64,000 nt of DNA. It comes from CALRQJ02 sp943370285 (lineage in GTDB: Bacteria; Bacteroidota; Bacteroidia; Chitinophagales; Chitinophagaceae). Position 1 is the first letter of the stretch. Each line of letters starts with the position of its first letter. Shown here in pieces: positions 53,370-62,451 of the stretch. The stretch spans positions 124,001-188,000 of the forward strand of contig CALRQJ020000002.1 in NCBI GenBank assembly GCA_943370285.1. The letters run 5' to 3'. Both the position numbers and the translations under genes were made by a program. The notes beneath the pieces were generated by a model. It was not told where the DNA came from and ran no database searches. It saw nothing but the letters and a program-made list of their open reading frames with translations.

Positions 53370-54080
53370 ATGACCATCAAAATTCTACTTCCATTAGCTG
53401 TAGCGGTTGTTTTAACCAGTTGCTCAACAGCTTATAAAGCCGGGCAAACACCCGATGATGTGTATTATTCTCCTGTAAATGAATCCAAACAGCAAGAACA
53501 GGAAGATCGCAGACGGCAGTATGAAGAATACCAAGCCAAGCAAGAAGATGATCAATATTTGAGGATGAAGGTTAGAAATCGTAGTCGTTGGTCTAGTATT
53601 GATGATTATGACTACTGGAATGATAGCCGTTATGATTATTGCAATTGTAATTGCTATAACAGCTTTGGCTGGAATCCTTATCGTTTTCAAAATAATTTTT
53701 TAGGCTGGAATCCTTATATGGGTTGGGGCACATGGAGAAATCCAATTTTTGTGGTGGCAGGCTATAAAAACCCGAAAGTATACACAGGTAATACCAGTAT
53801 GGCTAATATCAATGCCTTTAAAAACAAAACGTATAACAATGTAAATAACAATACGCCTTTTGTTAAAGGACAAACCAATAATGGATCAAGCTTTGGCAGA
53901 CTATTGAAACAAGCATTTACCAACGGCAATAGCAGTGGTACAAGTAGTGGAGATAGTTGGGGCCGTCCACAACGTACTTACGAACCAGGCACCAGCACTA
54001 GTAGTAGTGCAGGGGGTAGAAGCGGTGGATACGGAAGTACAGGCAGCAGCAGCAGTACGCCAAGAAAATCTAAAGACTAA
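53370..54080 (+). CDS. Tyr/Cys/Trp-rich lipoprotein of unknown function
   Basis: 236 aa from ATG 53370, which starts a lipoprotein signal (MTIKILLPLAVAVVLTSC, lipobox LTSC, Cys18). An upstream in-frame ATG at 53310 lies close to the promoter and gives no signal peptide. After a Glu/Gln/Arg-rich helix (QEQEDRRRQYEEYQAKQEDD) comes an aromatic/Asn/Cys-rich stretch (DYDYWNDSRYDYCNCNCYNS, then FGWNPYRFQNNF, LGWNPYMGWGTW), and a Ser/Gly/Thr-rich tail. No family recognised. The gene is followed by a FadL-like porin on the same strand, which has its own candidate promoter. Confidence 0.7.
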   Translation: MTIKILLPLAVAVVLTSCSTAYKAGQTPDDVYYSPVNESKQQEQEDRRRQYEEYQAKQEDDQYLRMKVRNRSRWSSIDDYDYWNDSRYDYCNCNCYNSFGWNPYRFQNNFLGWNPYMGWGTWRNPIFVVAGYKNPKVYTGNTSMANINAFKNKTYNNVNNNTPFVKGQTNNGSSFGRLLKQAFTNGNSSGTSSGDSWGRPQRTYEPGTSTSSSAGGRSGGYGSTGSSSSTPRKSKD

Positions 54081-54121
54081 TTTATTTCAACAACAAATGC
54101 ACCAACCACAGGTTATGGGAC

Positions 54122-54129
54122 TATGTTTG
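54122..54129 (+). promoter_or_regulatory. Candidate -7 promoter element for the FadL-like gene
   Basis: TATGTTTG matches TAnnTTTG 45 nt before the ATG at 54175. No clear TTTG at the expected -33 distance. Confidence 0.3.
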
Positions 54130-54174
54130 AAGAACCCATCCTGCTGATTAACGTATGCCCTAAACACAATATTT

Positions 54175-55710
54175 ATGCTAAAAAATATACTTATGTTGAT
54201 GACGGTGACTGCAGGTTTAACCGTGCAGGCACAAACTCCTGAAGATGCTTTAAGATACAGTTGGTACACCCATAACGGCACAGCCCGAAATATCGCTACC
54301 GGCGGTGTAATGGGTAGTTTGGGTGGTGATATTACCGCCAACAATGTTAACCCTGCCGGACTTGGTTTATTCAAAACCAGTGAATTTGTTTTAAGTCCGG
54401 GTTTTCTATTGAACAATAACCAATTTAATTTTAGAGGCACCAATTCGCAAAGTGATAAAAATGCTTTTAATCTTGGAGCCTCGGGTTTTATTTTTGGCAT
54501 TCCGCATGGTAAAGAAAACAAATGGGCAAGTTCAGCTTTTTCCATTTCTTTCAATCAATTAGCCAACTACAATAATCGTAGCTATTACAAGGGCACTAAT
54601 AATGTGAGTAGTTTCTCTGAACAATATTTAGAAGAGTTAATTAGAGATAGGGCTGATACGAATGCAGCGCTAAGCAATTATATCTTCGGTTCTTCCCTAG
54701 CCTATCGTACTTATTTGATTGACAAACAAACCGGCCCCGGCGGCGTATTAACCGGATTTGAAAGTTTGGTGCCCATTACAACCGGCATCATTCAAGAAAG
54801 AGACGAAAGAACAAGTGGCAGTTTCAATGAATTGTCGTTGGGCTTTGCCAATAATTTAAAAGATAAATTATATGTTGGCGGTAGTATTAATATGCCATTG
54901 ATTCGTTACCGTAGAGATTTATTCTACAAAGAAAGTGATGCCACCACCAATACCAATAACGATTTTAATTATGTTGAATTTAATGAAAAGAATAGCTCCA
55001 ACGGATTGGGATTGAATATGAAGTTGGGGATGATTTACAAACCGCAGGAATTTATTCGTTTGGGTGTAGCTATTCATACGCCTTCTTTTATTGGGTTTAA
55101 AGATGATATTAGAGCTTGGATGAAAACAGACACTGAGGGATATGCCGGTGTAACGGAAGAAAGTAGCGATGCATTGAATAGTGGTAATGCCGGAACTAGA
55201 GAATATAATATGATTACCCCATGGAGAGCAATTGTTAGCGGTAGTTATGTATTCAGAGAAATTAAAGACACCAGAAAACAAAGGGCATTTATCAGTGCAG
55301 ATATAGAATATGTAAACCATCGTGGAGCAAGATTTATGGCTAGCGACAATCAAGATGTTACGGCTAAAAACTATTACGACAATGTCAACGAAACCATTAA
55401 AGATTATTATAAAGGTGCTTTAAACTTTAGACTTGGTGGTGAGTTGAAGTTTCATACTTGGATGGTAAGAGCAGGTGCTGCTTATTATGGTAATCCTTAT
55501 GCCGATAATGATAATTTGAAAGCCAATCGTTTTTTAGCTAGTGGCGGATTAGGTTACAGAAACCATGGCATTTTCATCGACTTAAGTTATGCTCATAGTT
55601 TCAATAACGATGTTCAGTTTCCTTATCGTTTAAATGATAAGCCTAATACTTTTGCAGAACAAACCGGTAGCCGTGGAAATGTAATGATGACCGTTGGTTT
55701 CAAATTCTAA
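54175..55710 (+). CDS. FadL/OmpP1/TodX-type outer-membrane transporter-like protein
   Basis: 511 aa. Signal peptide to about residue 20 (AGLTVQAQ). The mature start TPEDALRYSWYTHNGTARNI then ATGGVMGSLGGDITANNVNP is the FadL/OmpP1-type N-terminal plug with the NP signature (NNVNPAGLG), followed by beta strands and a C-terminal phenylalanine (MMTVGFKF). These barrels let hydrophobic molecules cross the outer membrane; in Bacteroidota many serve unknown ligands. It ends before a strong bidirectional terminator. Confidence 0.85.
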   Translation: MLKNILMLMTVTAGLTVQAQTPEDALRYSWYTHNGTARNIATGGVMGSLGGDITANNVNPAGLGLFKTSEFVLSPGFLLNNNQFNFRGTNSQSDKNAFNLGASGFIFGIPHGKENKWASSAFSISFNQLANYNNRSYYKGTNNVSSFSEQYLEELIRDRADTNAALSNYIFGSSLAYRTYLIDKQTGPGGVLTGFESLVPITTGIIQERDERTSGSFNELSLGFANNLKDKLYVGGSINMPLIRYRRDLFYKESDATTNTNNDFNYVEFNEKNSSNGLGLNMKLGMIYKPQEFIRLGVAIHTPSFIGFKDDIRAWMKTDTEGYAGVTEESSDALNSGNAGTREYNMITPWRAIVSGSYVFREIKDTRKQRAFISADIEYVNHRGARFMASDNQDVTAKNYYDNVNETIKDYYKGALNFRLGGELKFHTWMVRAGAAYYGNPYADNDNLKANRFLASGGLGYRNHGIFIDLSYAHSFNNDVQFPYRLNDKPNTFAEQTGSRGNVMMTVGFKF

Positions 55711-55734
55711 TCATCTTATACTTATTTATACAAA

Positions 55735-55764
55735 ACAGCCGCTGTCAACGACAGCGGCTGTTTC
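55735..55764. terminator. Bidirectional terminator between the FadL-like gene and the M16 gene
   Basis: ACAGCCGCTGT pairs with ACAGCGGCTGT around CAACG. The plus strand continues TTTC and the minus strand reads TTTTG, so it can serve both convergent genes. Confidence 0.85.
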
Positions 55765-55785
55765 ATTGGTATACAAATCGATTGA

Positions 55786-57852
55786 TTATTTAAAATCTTC
55801 AGACTTTAAACCTTGGTTTACTTTAACTTCAGTAATATCAATGTTTATTTTTAATTGTCCTTGATCTACTAATAAAGCAGTAGGAATTTGAACACCATTA
55901 AATGCTTTGTACGCTTTGATATAAGTCTGTACAATTACTTTTCCGGTTGGTCCTTCTTCTGCACTTGCTATTTTAACTTTCAAACCACTTACAACATCAT
56001 AGAAATAACTTACTTCTCTTCCACCGGGAGATTTGATAGCAACTTCATAAGCATCTTTGCCATCCACTTGCTCAATACCTTTAACCGTAAATGTATAACC
56101 CTGTTGTTTAGGCAAGTAGGCCTCAGAAAATAAAGCAGCGTCTTCATTCATTTCGTCTTTATCATCAGCCTCAACACCTTGTGGCATACCTTGCTGACTA
56201 ATAGTATAAACGCCACCTTTTAACATCCGCTTTTGCAAAGCCATTCCATTAAAAGTAATCTGCTGTAAGAAATGGTCAGGCACAATATTTTTTTGGTTGT
56301 AACCAAAGCTTTGACCCATCAAACCTGCAGTACCATTCTGTTCTACATCTTTAATAGTTGCTATAGCAGCTTCTCCACCCATTGCTTCAACTGCTTTCTT
56401 AAAAATAACTTGAGCAGTTATCGAAGCATCTACAGCTTTAGTAGACGGTGCCGCAACTGCATTTCCATCAGCATCAAAATATTTTACTTCGCCATATTTT
56501 TCTAAACCCTTAGCTGCTTCTTTAGCATTACCTACCACTACAATGTGTAAATTAGAAGGCGTAATGTACTTATTAGCCATAGCTTGCACAGTAGCAGGAC
56601 TAACAGCCGCTAAGTTTTTTAAGTAATCTTGATAGTATGTAGCAGGCAATTTATACCGAGCAATATTCAATGCAAAACCAGCAATCGTTCCTGGATTTTC
56701 TAGAGAACGGGCAAAACTTCCTGATAAATAGTTCTTCATTCTAGTCACTTCCTCTGCAGCAACAGGCTCGGTTCTAATGCGATTAAATTCATACAAAAAC
56801 TGACCAATAGCACTATCGGTTTTTTCATTTCTAACCGATGCATCAGCTGAAAATGAACCTACCAATTTATCGGTTGATAAAGAAGAATAAGCACCGTAAG
56901 TAAAGCCGTACTTCTCTCTCAAATTAGCAAACAAACGACCGGAAAAACCACCGCCTAGCATGTTATTCATCACATCTGCTGCAATGGCATCCGGTGCACC
57001 CGGCTTTATTTGAATGGGTGCAGTTAACGTAATAATACTTTGAACAGAAGCTGGTCTGTCAACAACGGCAATGTATGTTTTTGCCGGACTTTTAACAGTT
57101 GGATAATTACCTTTTGGAACATTACCTTTTGCCCATTTGCCAAAATATTTATCTGCTAATGCTTTTGCTTCGGCAGGTGTTATATCTCCAACAAAAACCA
57201 AATAAGCAATATTGGGCTTAAAATAGGTTTTGTAGTAATTCTTGATATCATCTAACGTAATATTCTTTACGGTATTTTCATTTTCAACTTCGCCATAAGG
57301 ATGATTCTTGCCATATACCAAACCGGCAACAACGTTTCCGGAAATCGTATTAGGATCATCTTTGCCGGCTTGTAAACCGGATAGTGTTTGTTTACGAATT
57401 TTCTCCAATTCATCTGCCGGCATAGAAGGTCTTAACGCTACATCTGCCATTAATGCAAAAGTTTTAGCAAAATTCTTTTTTAAAGAAGACGCAGATACGC
57501 CACTTGCAGATGCTGAAATAGAAGCTCCTAAAAAGTCTATTTCTTCATCTAATTTTTCTTTGTTCATGGTGGTTGTACCACGACGCAACAAACTGCCTAT
57601 CATACCAATATAGCCGGCTTTATCGCCTTCAAAAATTGGATCTCTGTCGAGGGTTAAAGAAACCGAAACCGAAGGCAGTTTGCTGTTTTGAACCACGTAT
57701 ACTTGTAAACCATTGGCTAATTTAAAAGATGCCGGTTGTCCTATTTTTAGTTTTGGAGCAGGGCCGGGAGCCGGTGCTTTGCTTCTGTCAATACCTCCTT
57801 GAGCAAAAACAAGTCCGGGTAAAAGAATGAGTAATGCAAATATTTTTTTCAT
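55786..57852 (-). CDS. M16 peptidase-like protein, catalytically inactive subunit type
   Basis: 688 aa from ATG 57852, which starts a signal peptide (MKKIFALLILLPGLVFAQGG); the frame opens further up at 57930 but would overlap the neighbouring M16 gene. The M16 fold is present, but the HxxEH zinc motif is replaced (YIGMIGSLLRRGTTTMNKEK). The R/Y substrate-binding element GGGFSGRLFANLREKYGFTY is kept. This is the alpha/beta arrangement of mitochondrial processing peptidase: an inactive subunit with an active partner, here the adjacent gene. The last 200 residues form an extra domain (AVEAMGGEAAIATIKDVEQN and PGGREVSYFYDVVSG) like periplasmic lipoprotein-binding beta proteins. Confidence 0.9.
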   Translation of the reverse strand: MKKIFALLILLPGLVFAQGGIDRSKAPAPGPAPKLKIGQPASFKLANGLQVYVVQNSKLPSVSVSLTLDRDPIFEGDKAGYIGMIGSLLRRGTTTMNKEKLDEEIDFLGASISASASGVSASSLKKNFAKTFALMADVALRPSMPADELEKIRKQTLSGLQAGKDDPNTISGNVVAGLVYGKNHPYGEVENENTVKNITLDDIKNYYKTYFKPNIAYLVFVGDITPAEAKALADKYFGKWAKGNVPKGNYPTVKSPAKTYIAVVDRPASVQSIITLTAPIQIKPGAPDAIAADVMNNMLGGGFSGRLFANLREKYGFTYGAYSSLSTDKLVGSFSADASVRNEKTDSAIGQFLYEFNRIRTEPVAAEEVTRMKNYLSGSFARSLENPGTIAGFALNIARYKLPATYYQDYLKNLAAVSPATVQAMANKYITPSNLHIVVVGNAKEAAKGLEKYGEVKYFDADGNAVAAPSTKAVDASITAQVIFKKAVEAMGGEAAIATIKDVEQNGTAGLMGQSFGYNQKNIVPDHFLQQITFNGMALQKRMLKGGVYTISQQGMPQGVEADDKDEMNEDAALFSEAYLPKQQGYTFTVKGIEQVDGKDAYEVAIKSPGGREVSYFYDVVSGLKVKIASAEEGPTGKVIVQTYIKAYKAFNGVQIPTALLVDQGQLKINIDITEVKVNQGLKSEDFK

Positions 57853-57889
57853 TGTTGTAATTTTTTGTGCGTTGGTAAAACCAAGTAAA

Positions 57890-59215
57890 TTATTTTTTAG
57901 TGCCTTTTGGTACATAATAGAGTACCACACGATTGTCTTTATTCAGGAATTTCTTAGCCACATTCATTACATCTTCACGGGTTACTTTGTTGTAACGATC
58001 AATTTCTGTGTTAATCAAATTGGCATCTCCAAAATAAACTTCGTAATTAGACAAACTTTCAGCAATACCGGCCATGGTACTGTTTCTTGTAACGAAACTA
58101 GTTTGAATTTGATTTCTTACTTTCTGAAATTCACGGTCAGTTACCAATTCTGTTTTTAATCCATTCACAATAGAATCCATCGACTCTTCTAATACTTCGG
58201 GAGTAAAGCCCATATTAGGCAACGCATATGTAACAAACAAGCCTTCATCTTCTAAAAACAATGGAACAGAAACAGCAAACAATGCAATCTCTTTTTCATC
58301 CACCAATTTTTTGTTCATTCTAGAAGATTCGCCGCCGGACAAAATAGAACTCAAAATATTGAATGCATAGTACTCATCGCTACCTTGTTTTGGAGCTCTA
58401 TAAGCTTGAATAACTGCAGGTAATTGAATATTGTCTTCAATCACATCTCTCACTTCGCCGCCTAAAGCAGGTTCTTTAATGGAAGGACGAGGAATAGAAA
58501 TAGTACCCGTGGGTATTGGTGCAAAATATTCTTGTATCAATTTTTTGGTTTCGGCAACTTCAAAATCTCCTGCCACCGATAACACACAGTTATTGGGTAC
58601 ATAGAATGTTTTGTAGAATTGAATAAACTCATTTAAAGCAGCAGCATTCAAATGATCCATACTACCGATGGGAACCCAACGATAAGGATGTTCTTTAAAT
58701 GCCCTTTTCATCACTTGCTCAATAATAGTACCATAAGGTTGGTTGTCAACTCTTTGGCGTTTTTCTTCTTTGACCACTTCACGTTGTGTGTTTACACCAA
58801 CCTGTTCGATTTTAGCATGCATCATTCTTTCACTTTCTAACCATAATCCTAATTTTAATTGATTAGAAGGTAATAGCTCGTAATAAAATGTACGGTCTTG
58901 AGAAGTGTTTGCATTTAAAGCTCCACCTGCATTGGTAACGTATTTGTCAAATTCGCCACGCTTGATATTCTCAGTACCTTCAAATAGCAAATGCTCAAAA
59001 AAGTGAGCAAAACCGGTACGGCCGGTATCTTCATTCTTTGAACCTACATGGTACAAAGCGGTAACCGCTACTACAGGCGCAGACTTATCTTGATGCAGAA
59101 TAACTGTTAACCCGTTAGGCAACTTGTATTTTTCATACTGAACTTTTTTAGCCTGCCCAAACATTGCCAATTGTATGAGCAAAGTTGCAGCTAGTGTAAA
59201 GAGCCATTTTTTCAT
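57890..59215 (-). CDS. M16 zinc peptidase, active subunit
   Basis: 441 aa with a signal peptide (MKKWLFTLAATLLIQLAMFG). The inverted zinc motif HFFEH is at residues 71-75 (FAHFFEHLLFEGTENI) with the downstream Glu in the EVVKEEKRQR helix. The later GGESSRMNKKLVDEKEIALF is the usual second-domain segment. It cleaves peptides in the periplasm. It is followed after 37 bp by its inactive partner, so the two almost surely form a heterodimer. Substrate unknown. Confidence 0.93.
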   Translation of the reverse strand: MKKWLFTLAATLLIQLAMFGQAKKVQYEKYKLPNGLTVILHQDKSAPVVAVTALYHVGSKNEDTGRTGFAHFFEHLLFEGTENIKRGEFDKYVTNAGGALNANTSQDRTFYYELLPSNQLKLGLWLESERMMHAKIEQVGVNTQREVVKEEKRQRVDNQPYGTIIEQVMKRAFKEHPYRWVPIGSMDHLNAAALNEFIQFYKTFYVPNNCVLSVAGDFEVAETKKLIQEYFAPIPTGTISIPRPSIKEPALGGEVRDVIEDNIQLPAVIQAYRAPKQGSDEYYAFNILSSILSGGESSRMNKKLVDEKEIALFAVSVPLFLEDEGLFVTYALPNMGFTPEVLEESMDSIVNGLKTELVTDREFQKVRNQIQTSFVTRNSTMAGIAESLSNYEVYFGDANLINTEIDRYNKVTREDVMNVAKKFLNKDNRVVLYYVPKGTKK

Positions 59216-59376
59216 TATTGTGAATTTTTGTTTGACTTATTGAAGTGCTTGATTAGTATGTAATCCAAACCAAATATTACAGACTTGTATCATTTTTTGC
59301 AGCCGCAAGATGCGAAAAAAGATGCGGTAGTCAATAAGAAGATATAAACAATATGATTAGTGGTTAAAACCAGCAG

Positions 59377-60297
59377 TTATACTATGTTTTTCATCCACAA
59401 ATGCTGTAGGGATTGTATTGAACAATTTTGCGGATTGAACCATTGTACACTCAAGTCTTTTTTAAACCATGTCATTTGGCGTTTGGCATATTGGCGGGTA
59501 TGTATTTTGATATTTTCGATTGCTTGTTGTAAGCTTACCACACCATCAAAATAATCAAACAACTCTTTATAACCTACTGTTTGTAAAGCATTTAGATGCC
59601 GATACGACAACACCGTTTCCACTTCATTCACTAATCCATTGTTTACCATTTCATCTACCCGTTGGTTGATTCTATCGTTGAGTATTGCTCGGGGCAACTC
59701 CAATCCTATCTTAACTATATTAAACGGCCGAATCGTTTTTTCGCCTTTCCTAAAAGTGGTAATGGATTTGCCTGTAGATTGTACCACTTCTAATGCCCTC
59801 ATCAACCGTTGTGGGTTTTGTTGTTCTCCAACATGCCAAAAAGCCGGGTCGAGATCTTGCACTTGGTCTTGTAACCAGCCTATACCATATACCGCCAAAT
59901 CAGCTTGTATTTTTTGTCTGATAACAGGATCAACAGTTGGTATTTCGTCCAACCCTTCGCAAAATGCTTTAATGTAAAGGCCGGTTCCGCCAACCATTAC
60001 AGCGTATGAATGCTGTTGAAAAATTTCATCACAAGTTTTTAAAGTATATTGTTCAAATGTAACGGCATTAACGTCGTCTGTAACTGAGTGACTATTAATG
60101 AAATAATGCGGTACAGCAGCTAATTCTTGCTGACTGGGTTTGGCTACGCCGATGTTCATTTCCCGATAGCATTGTCTGGAATCGGCAGAAATAATTGAAG
60201 TATTTAAAATCTGCGCTAACTCAATTGCAAAAGCAGTTTTACCAACGGCTGTTGGGCCACAAATGATGATAACAGTATTACTATTTGTTTCAATCAT
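59377..60297 (-). CDS. miaA: tRNA dimethylallyltransferase
   Basis: 306 aa. Adds an isopentenyl group to A37 of tRNAs reading codons beginning with U. P-loop GPTAVGKT (residues 14-21), SADSRQCYREMNIGVAKPS, GGTGLYIKAFCEGL and the C-terminal LQTVGYKELFDYFDGVVSLQ with ENIKIHTRQYAKRQMTWFKK are diagnostic. ATG start beside a good N-terminus. Together with cca and argS in this section it makes a small neighbourhood of tRNA genes, although a glycosyltransferase and a pRiA4b-type gene lie in between. Confidence 0.96.
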   Translation of the reverse strand: MIETNSNTVIIICGPTAVGKTAFAIELAQILNTSIISADSRQCYREMNIGVAKPSQQELAAVPHYFINSHSVTDDVNAVTFEQYTLKTCDEIFQQHSYAVMVGGTGLYIKAFCEGLDEIPTVDPVIRQKIQADLAVYGIGWLQDQVQDLDPAFWHVGEQQNPQRLMRALEVVQSTGKSITTFRKGEKTIRPFNIVKIGLELPRAILNDRINQRVDEMVNNGLVNEVETVLSYRHLNALQTVGYKELFDYFDGVVSLQQAIENIKIHTRQYAKRQMTWFKKDLSVQWFNPQNCSIQSLQHLWMKNIV

Positions 60298-60360
60298 ACC
60301 AATAAAAATAGGAATGACGAAAGCCCCATTCCTATCTTAAAAATTATTCAAACATGTATT

Positions 60361-60942
60361 TTAAAATTCTTCTTTCCCTTCGTCTTCAGCGCCAAAAGCA
60401 GTTTCATCATCTCCTGCTTCATCACTTGATTCACCCTCTTCCCCAAAACCTTCCATTCCTTCAATTGCATTGGTGAGGTCGTATTTTTCTTCAATATCAA
60501 CAAATTTATCGCCCAACAAACTCTTAGTACCGTATTGTTGAGGGCCAATACCTTCTACCCTTGTAACGCAAGGATATGCTAATTTGGGATTCTCTTCTTT
60601 GCTTACATTAATTAATTCAACCATAAAAGTCCAGTTACGAGTAAAATCATACACATAAATGAATTTTTGGTTAGGGTCTTTTATTTCGCTGCCGATAGTG
60701 GTTTCTTCCATCATCAAAGGCTGAGCTTTATAAGGCTTATCGTAAACATCAGCCGAAATCTCACGGCCTCTTTGCCATTGGTCATTGCTGCGATAAAATG
60801 TAGCTTGGTGCTTATTATCAAATTCGTAAGCCTTTAATACAGTAAGGTGCAAGTCGAAGAAAGATTGTGTATGCTTGATGGCTACATCACGGTAAACACT
60901 CTCATCATCTTCAAAATAGGCCCGAAATTTCAGAATTGCCAT
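60361..60942 (-). CDS. pRiA4b ORF-3-like protein with acidic tail
   Basis: 193 aa. The N-terminal 150 residues show the pRiA4b ORF-3/IS1096-passenger-like fold: KFRAYFEDDESVYRDVAIKH, then FFDLHLTVLKAYEFDNKHQA and the central IYVYDFTRNWTFMVELINVS. The C-terminal 35 residues are highly acidic (EGMEGFGEEGESSDEAGDDE), a possible low-complexity tail. Such proteins are often chromosomal and not tied to plasmids; function unknown. It lies between cca and miaA on the same strand with gaps of 52 and 63 bp. Confidence 0.85.
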   Translation of the reverse strand: MAILKFRAYFEDDESVYRDVAIKHTQSFFDLHLTVLKAYEFDNKHQATFYRSNDQWQRGREISADVYDKPYKAQPLMMEETTIGSEIKDPNQKFIYVYDFTRNWTFMVELINVSKEENPKLAYPCVTRVEGIGPQQYGTKSLLGDKFVDIEEKYDLTNAIEGMEGFGEEGESSDEAGDDETAFGAEDEGKEEF

Positions 60943-60994
60943 TCGTAGTAGTTATTATGGGTTTGTTCTTCAAAGAAACAACATTTCAGATTAT

Positions 60995-62413
60995 TTACCC
61001 AACGGGTGTTATTTTTAATTCAGCACCTTTTTGTAACATCAGTTGATAAGCTGCTTCATATTCATTGGGGATATCCCCATCGAGAATGGCTTCTCTAATC
61101 GCATCTTTAATCATTCCTACTTCTCGAGAAGGAGATAAACCAAATGTTTGCATAATCATTTCTCCGGTTACCGGTGGCTGCCAATTTCTAATTTTATCGC
61201 TTTCTTCCACCTCGGCCAATCTTTGCGTAACCAATTCAAAGTTTTGTAAATAGCGTTTTACTTTGAATTTGTTTTTACTAGTGATATCGGCACTGCACAA
61301 TAGCATTAAAGCTTCAATATCTTCTCCTGCATCGAATAACAATCGACGAATAGCACTGTCCGTAATATTTTCTTTGGTAAGGCTGATGGGCCTCAAATGC
61401 AGCAGCACCAATTTTTGAACGAACCGCATTTTCTCATTCAGTGGTAATTTAAGCCGAGTAAAAATTTTAGGTACCATTTTAGCACCCACAACTTCGTGAC
61501 CATGAAAAGTCCAACCATGGCCATCCTCAAATCTTTTGGTAGCGGGCTTACCTATATCATGTAATAAAGCGGCCCAACGCAACCATAAATCATCTGTATG
61601 TTCGCAAATATTATCTAACACTTGTAAAGTGTGATAGAAATTGTCTTTATGTCCTTTACCGTCAATGTACTCCGCCCCATGCAATTCCATCATTTGCGGA
61701 AAAATCAATTGTAATAAGCCTGATGTATTCAACAAATCCCAGCCCATGGAAGGTTTGGGGCTAAGCATAATTTTATTTAATTCATCGGTAATACGTTCTT
61801 GCGATACAATACGAATACGATCTTTATTGTCTTGAATGGCTTTGAAGATGGATGGCTCAATGGTATAGCCCAACTGTGTTGCAAAACGGATGGCCCTCAT
61901 CATCCGCAACGGATCATCACTAAAGGTTTGAATAGGGTCAAGCGGTGTTCTAATGATGCCCGATTCAATATCCTTCAATCCACCAAACGGATCGATTAGC
62001 TGACCGTAATCAACTTCATTTAAACTGATGGCTAAAGCATTAATCGTAAAATCTCTTCGATTTTGATCATCTACCAAAGAGCCGGGTTCAACCGAAGGCT
62101 TACGACTATCAAAATTATAACTCTCTTTTCTGGCACCTACAAATTCAACTTCAAAATCATCAACTTTAATTTGTGCTGTACCAAAGGTTTTGAAATAAGC
62201 AACCGTGGGTGTCGGATTAAACTTTTCAGCCACTGCATGGGCCAAAGCAATACCATCACCTAAACAAACAATATCGGCATCTTTACTAGGTCTGCCAATG
62301 ATTTTATCCCTCACAAATCCACCAATTAAATAGCAAGGCACTTGCTGTTCGGCCGCAGCCCGAGCTATTTTTTTGAGTAGAAACAATTCTTTATCTGTAC
62401 AGTCAATCTGCAT
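60995..62413 (-). CDS. cca: CCA tRNA nucleotidyltransferase with HD domain
   Basis: 472 aa. The nucleotidyltransferase domain has LIGGFVRDKIIG (GG at 31-32), the catalytic DAD (45-47), RRDFTINALA and a RNA-binding helix FSDDPLRMMRAIRFATQLG. The C-terminal HD phosphohydrolase-like domain has LRWAALLHDIGKPATKRF and GHEVVGAKMV. It adds CCA to tRNA 3' ends; the tRNA-Pro gene in this window lacks an encoded CCA and needs it. Repair or 2'-phosphatase activity of the HD part is possible. Confidence 0.95.
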   Translation of the reverse strand: MQIDCTDKELFLLKKIARAAAEQQVPCYLIGGFVRDKIIGRPSKDADIVCLGDGIALAHAVAEKFNPTPTVAYFKTFGTAQIKVDDFEVEFVGARKESYNFDSRKPSVEPGSLVDDQNRRDFTINALAISLNEVDYGQLIDPFGGLKDIESGIIRTPLDPIQTFSDDPLRMMRAIRFATQLGYTIEPSIFKAIQDNKDRIRIVSQERITDELNKIMLSPKPSMGWDLLNTSGLLQLIFPQMMELHGAEYIDGKGHKDNFYHTLQVLDNICEHTDDLWLRWAALLHDIGKPATKRFEDGHGWTFHGHEVVGAKMVPKIFTRLKLPLNEKMRFVQKLVLLHLRPISLTKENITDSAIRRLLFDAGEDIEALMLLCSADITSKNKFKVKRYLQNFELVTQRLAEVEESDKIRNWQPPVTGEMIMQTFGLSPSREVGMIKDAIREAILDGDIPNEYEAAYQLMLQKGAELKITPVG

Positions 62414-62451
62414 GGGGCAAATATAGTAAGGGTTGATGGGATGAAAACAGT

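Noticed and set aside
57853..57930. Longer N-terminus for the inactive M16 protein
   Set aside because: It overlaps the end of the active M16 gene; the signal peptide starts at ATG 57852.
60361..60942. Plasmid or insertion-sequence origin suggested by the pRiA4b/IS1096 family name
   Set aside because: No inverted repeats, transposase or target duplication surround it; the gene sits in a core-like neighbourhood.
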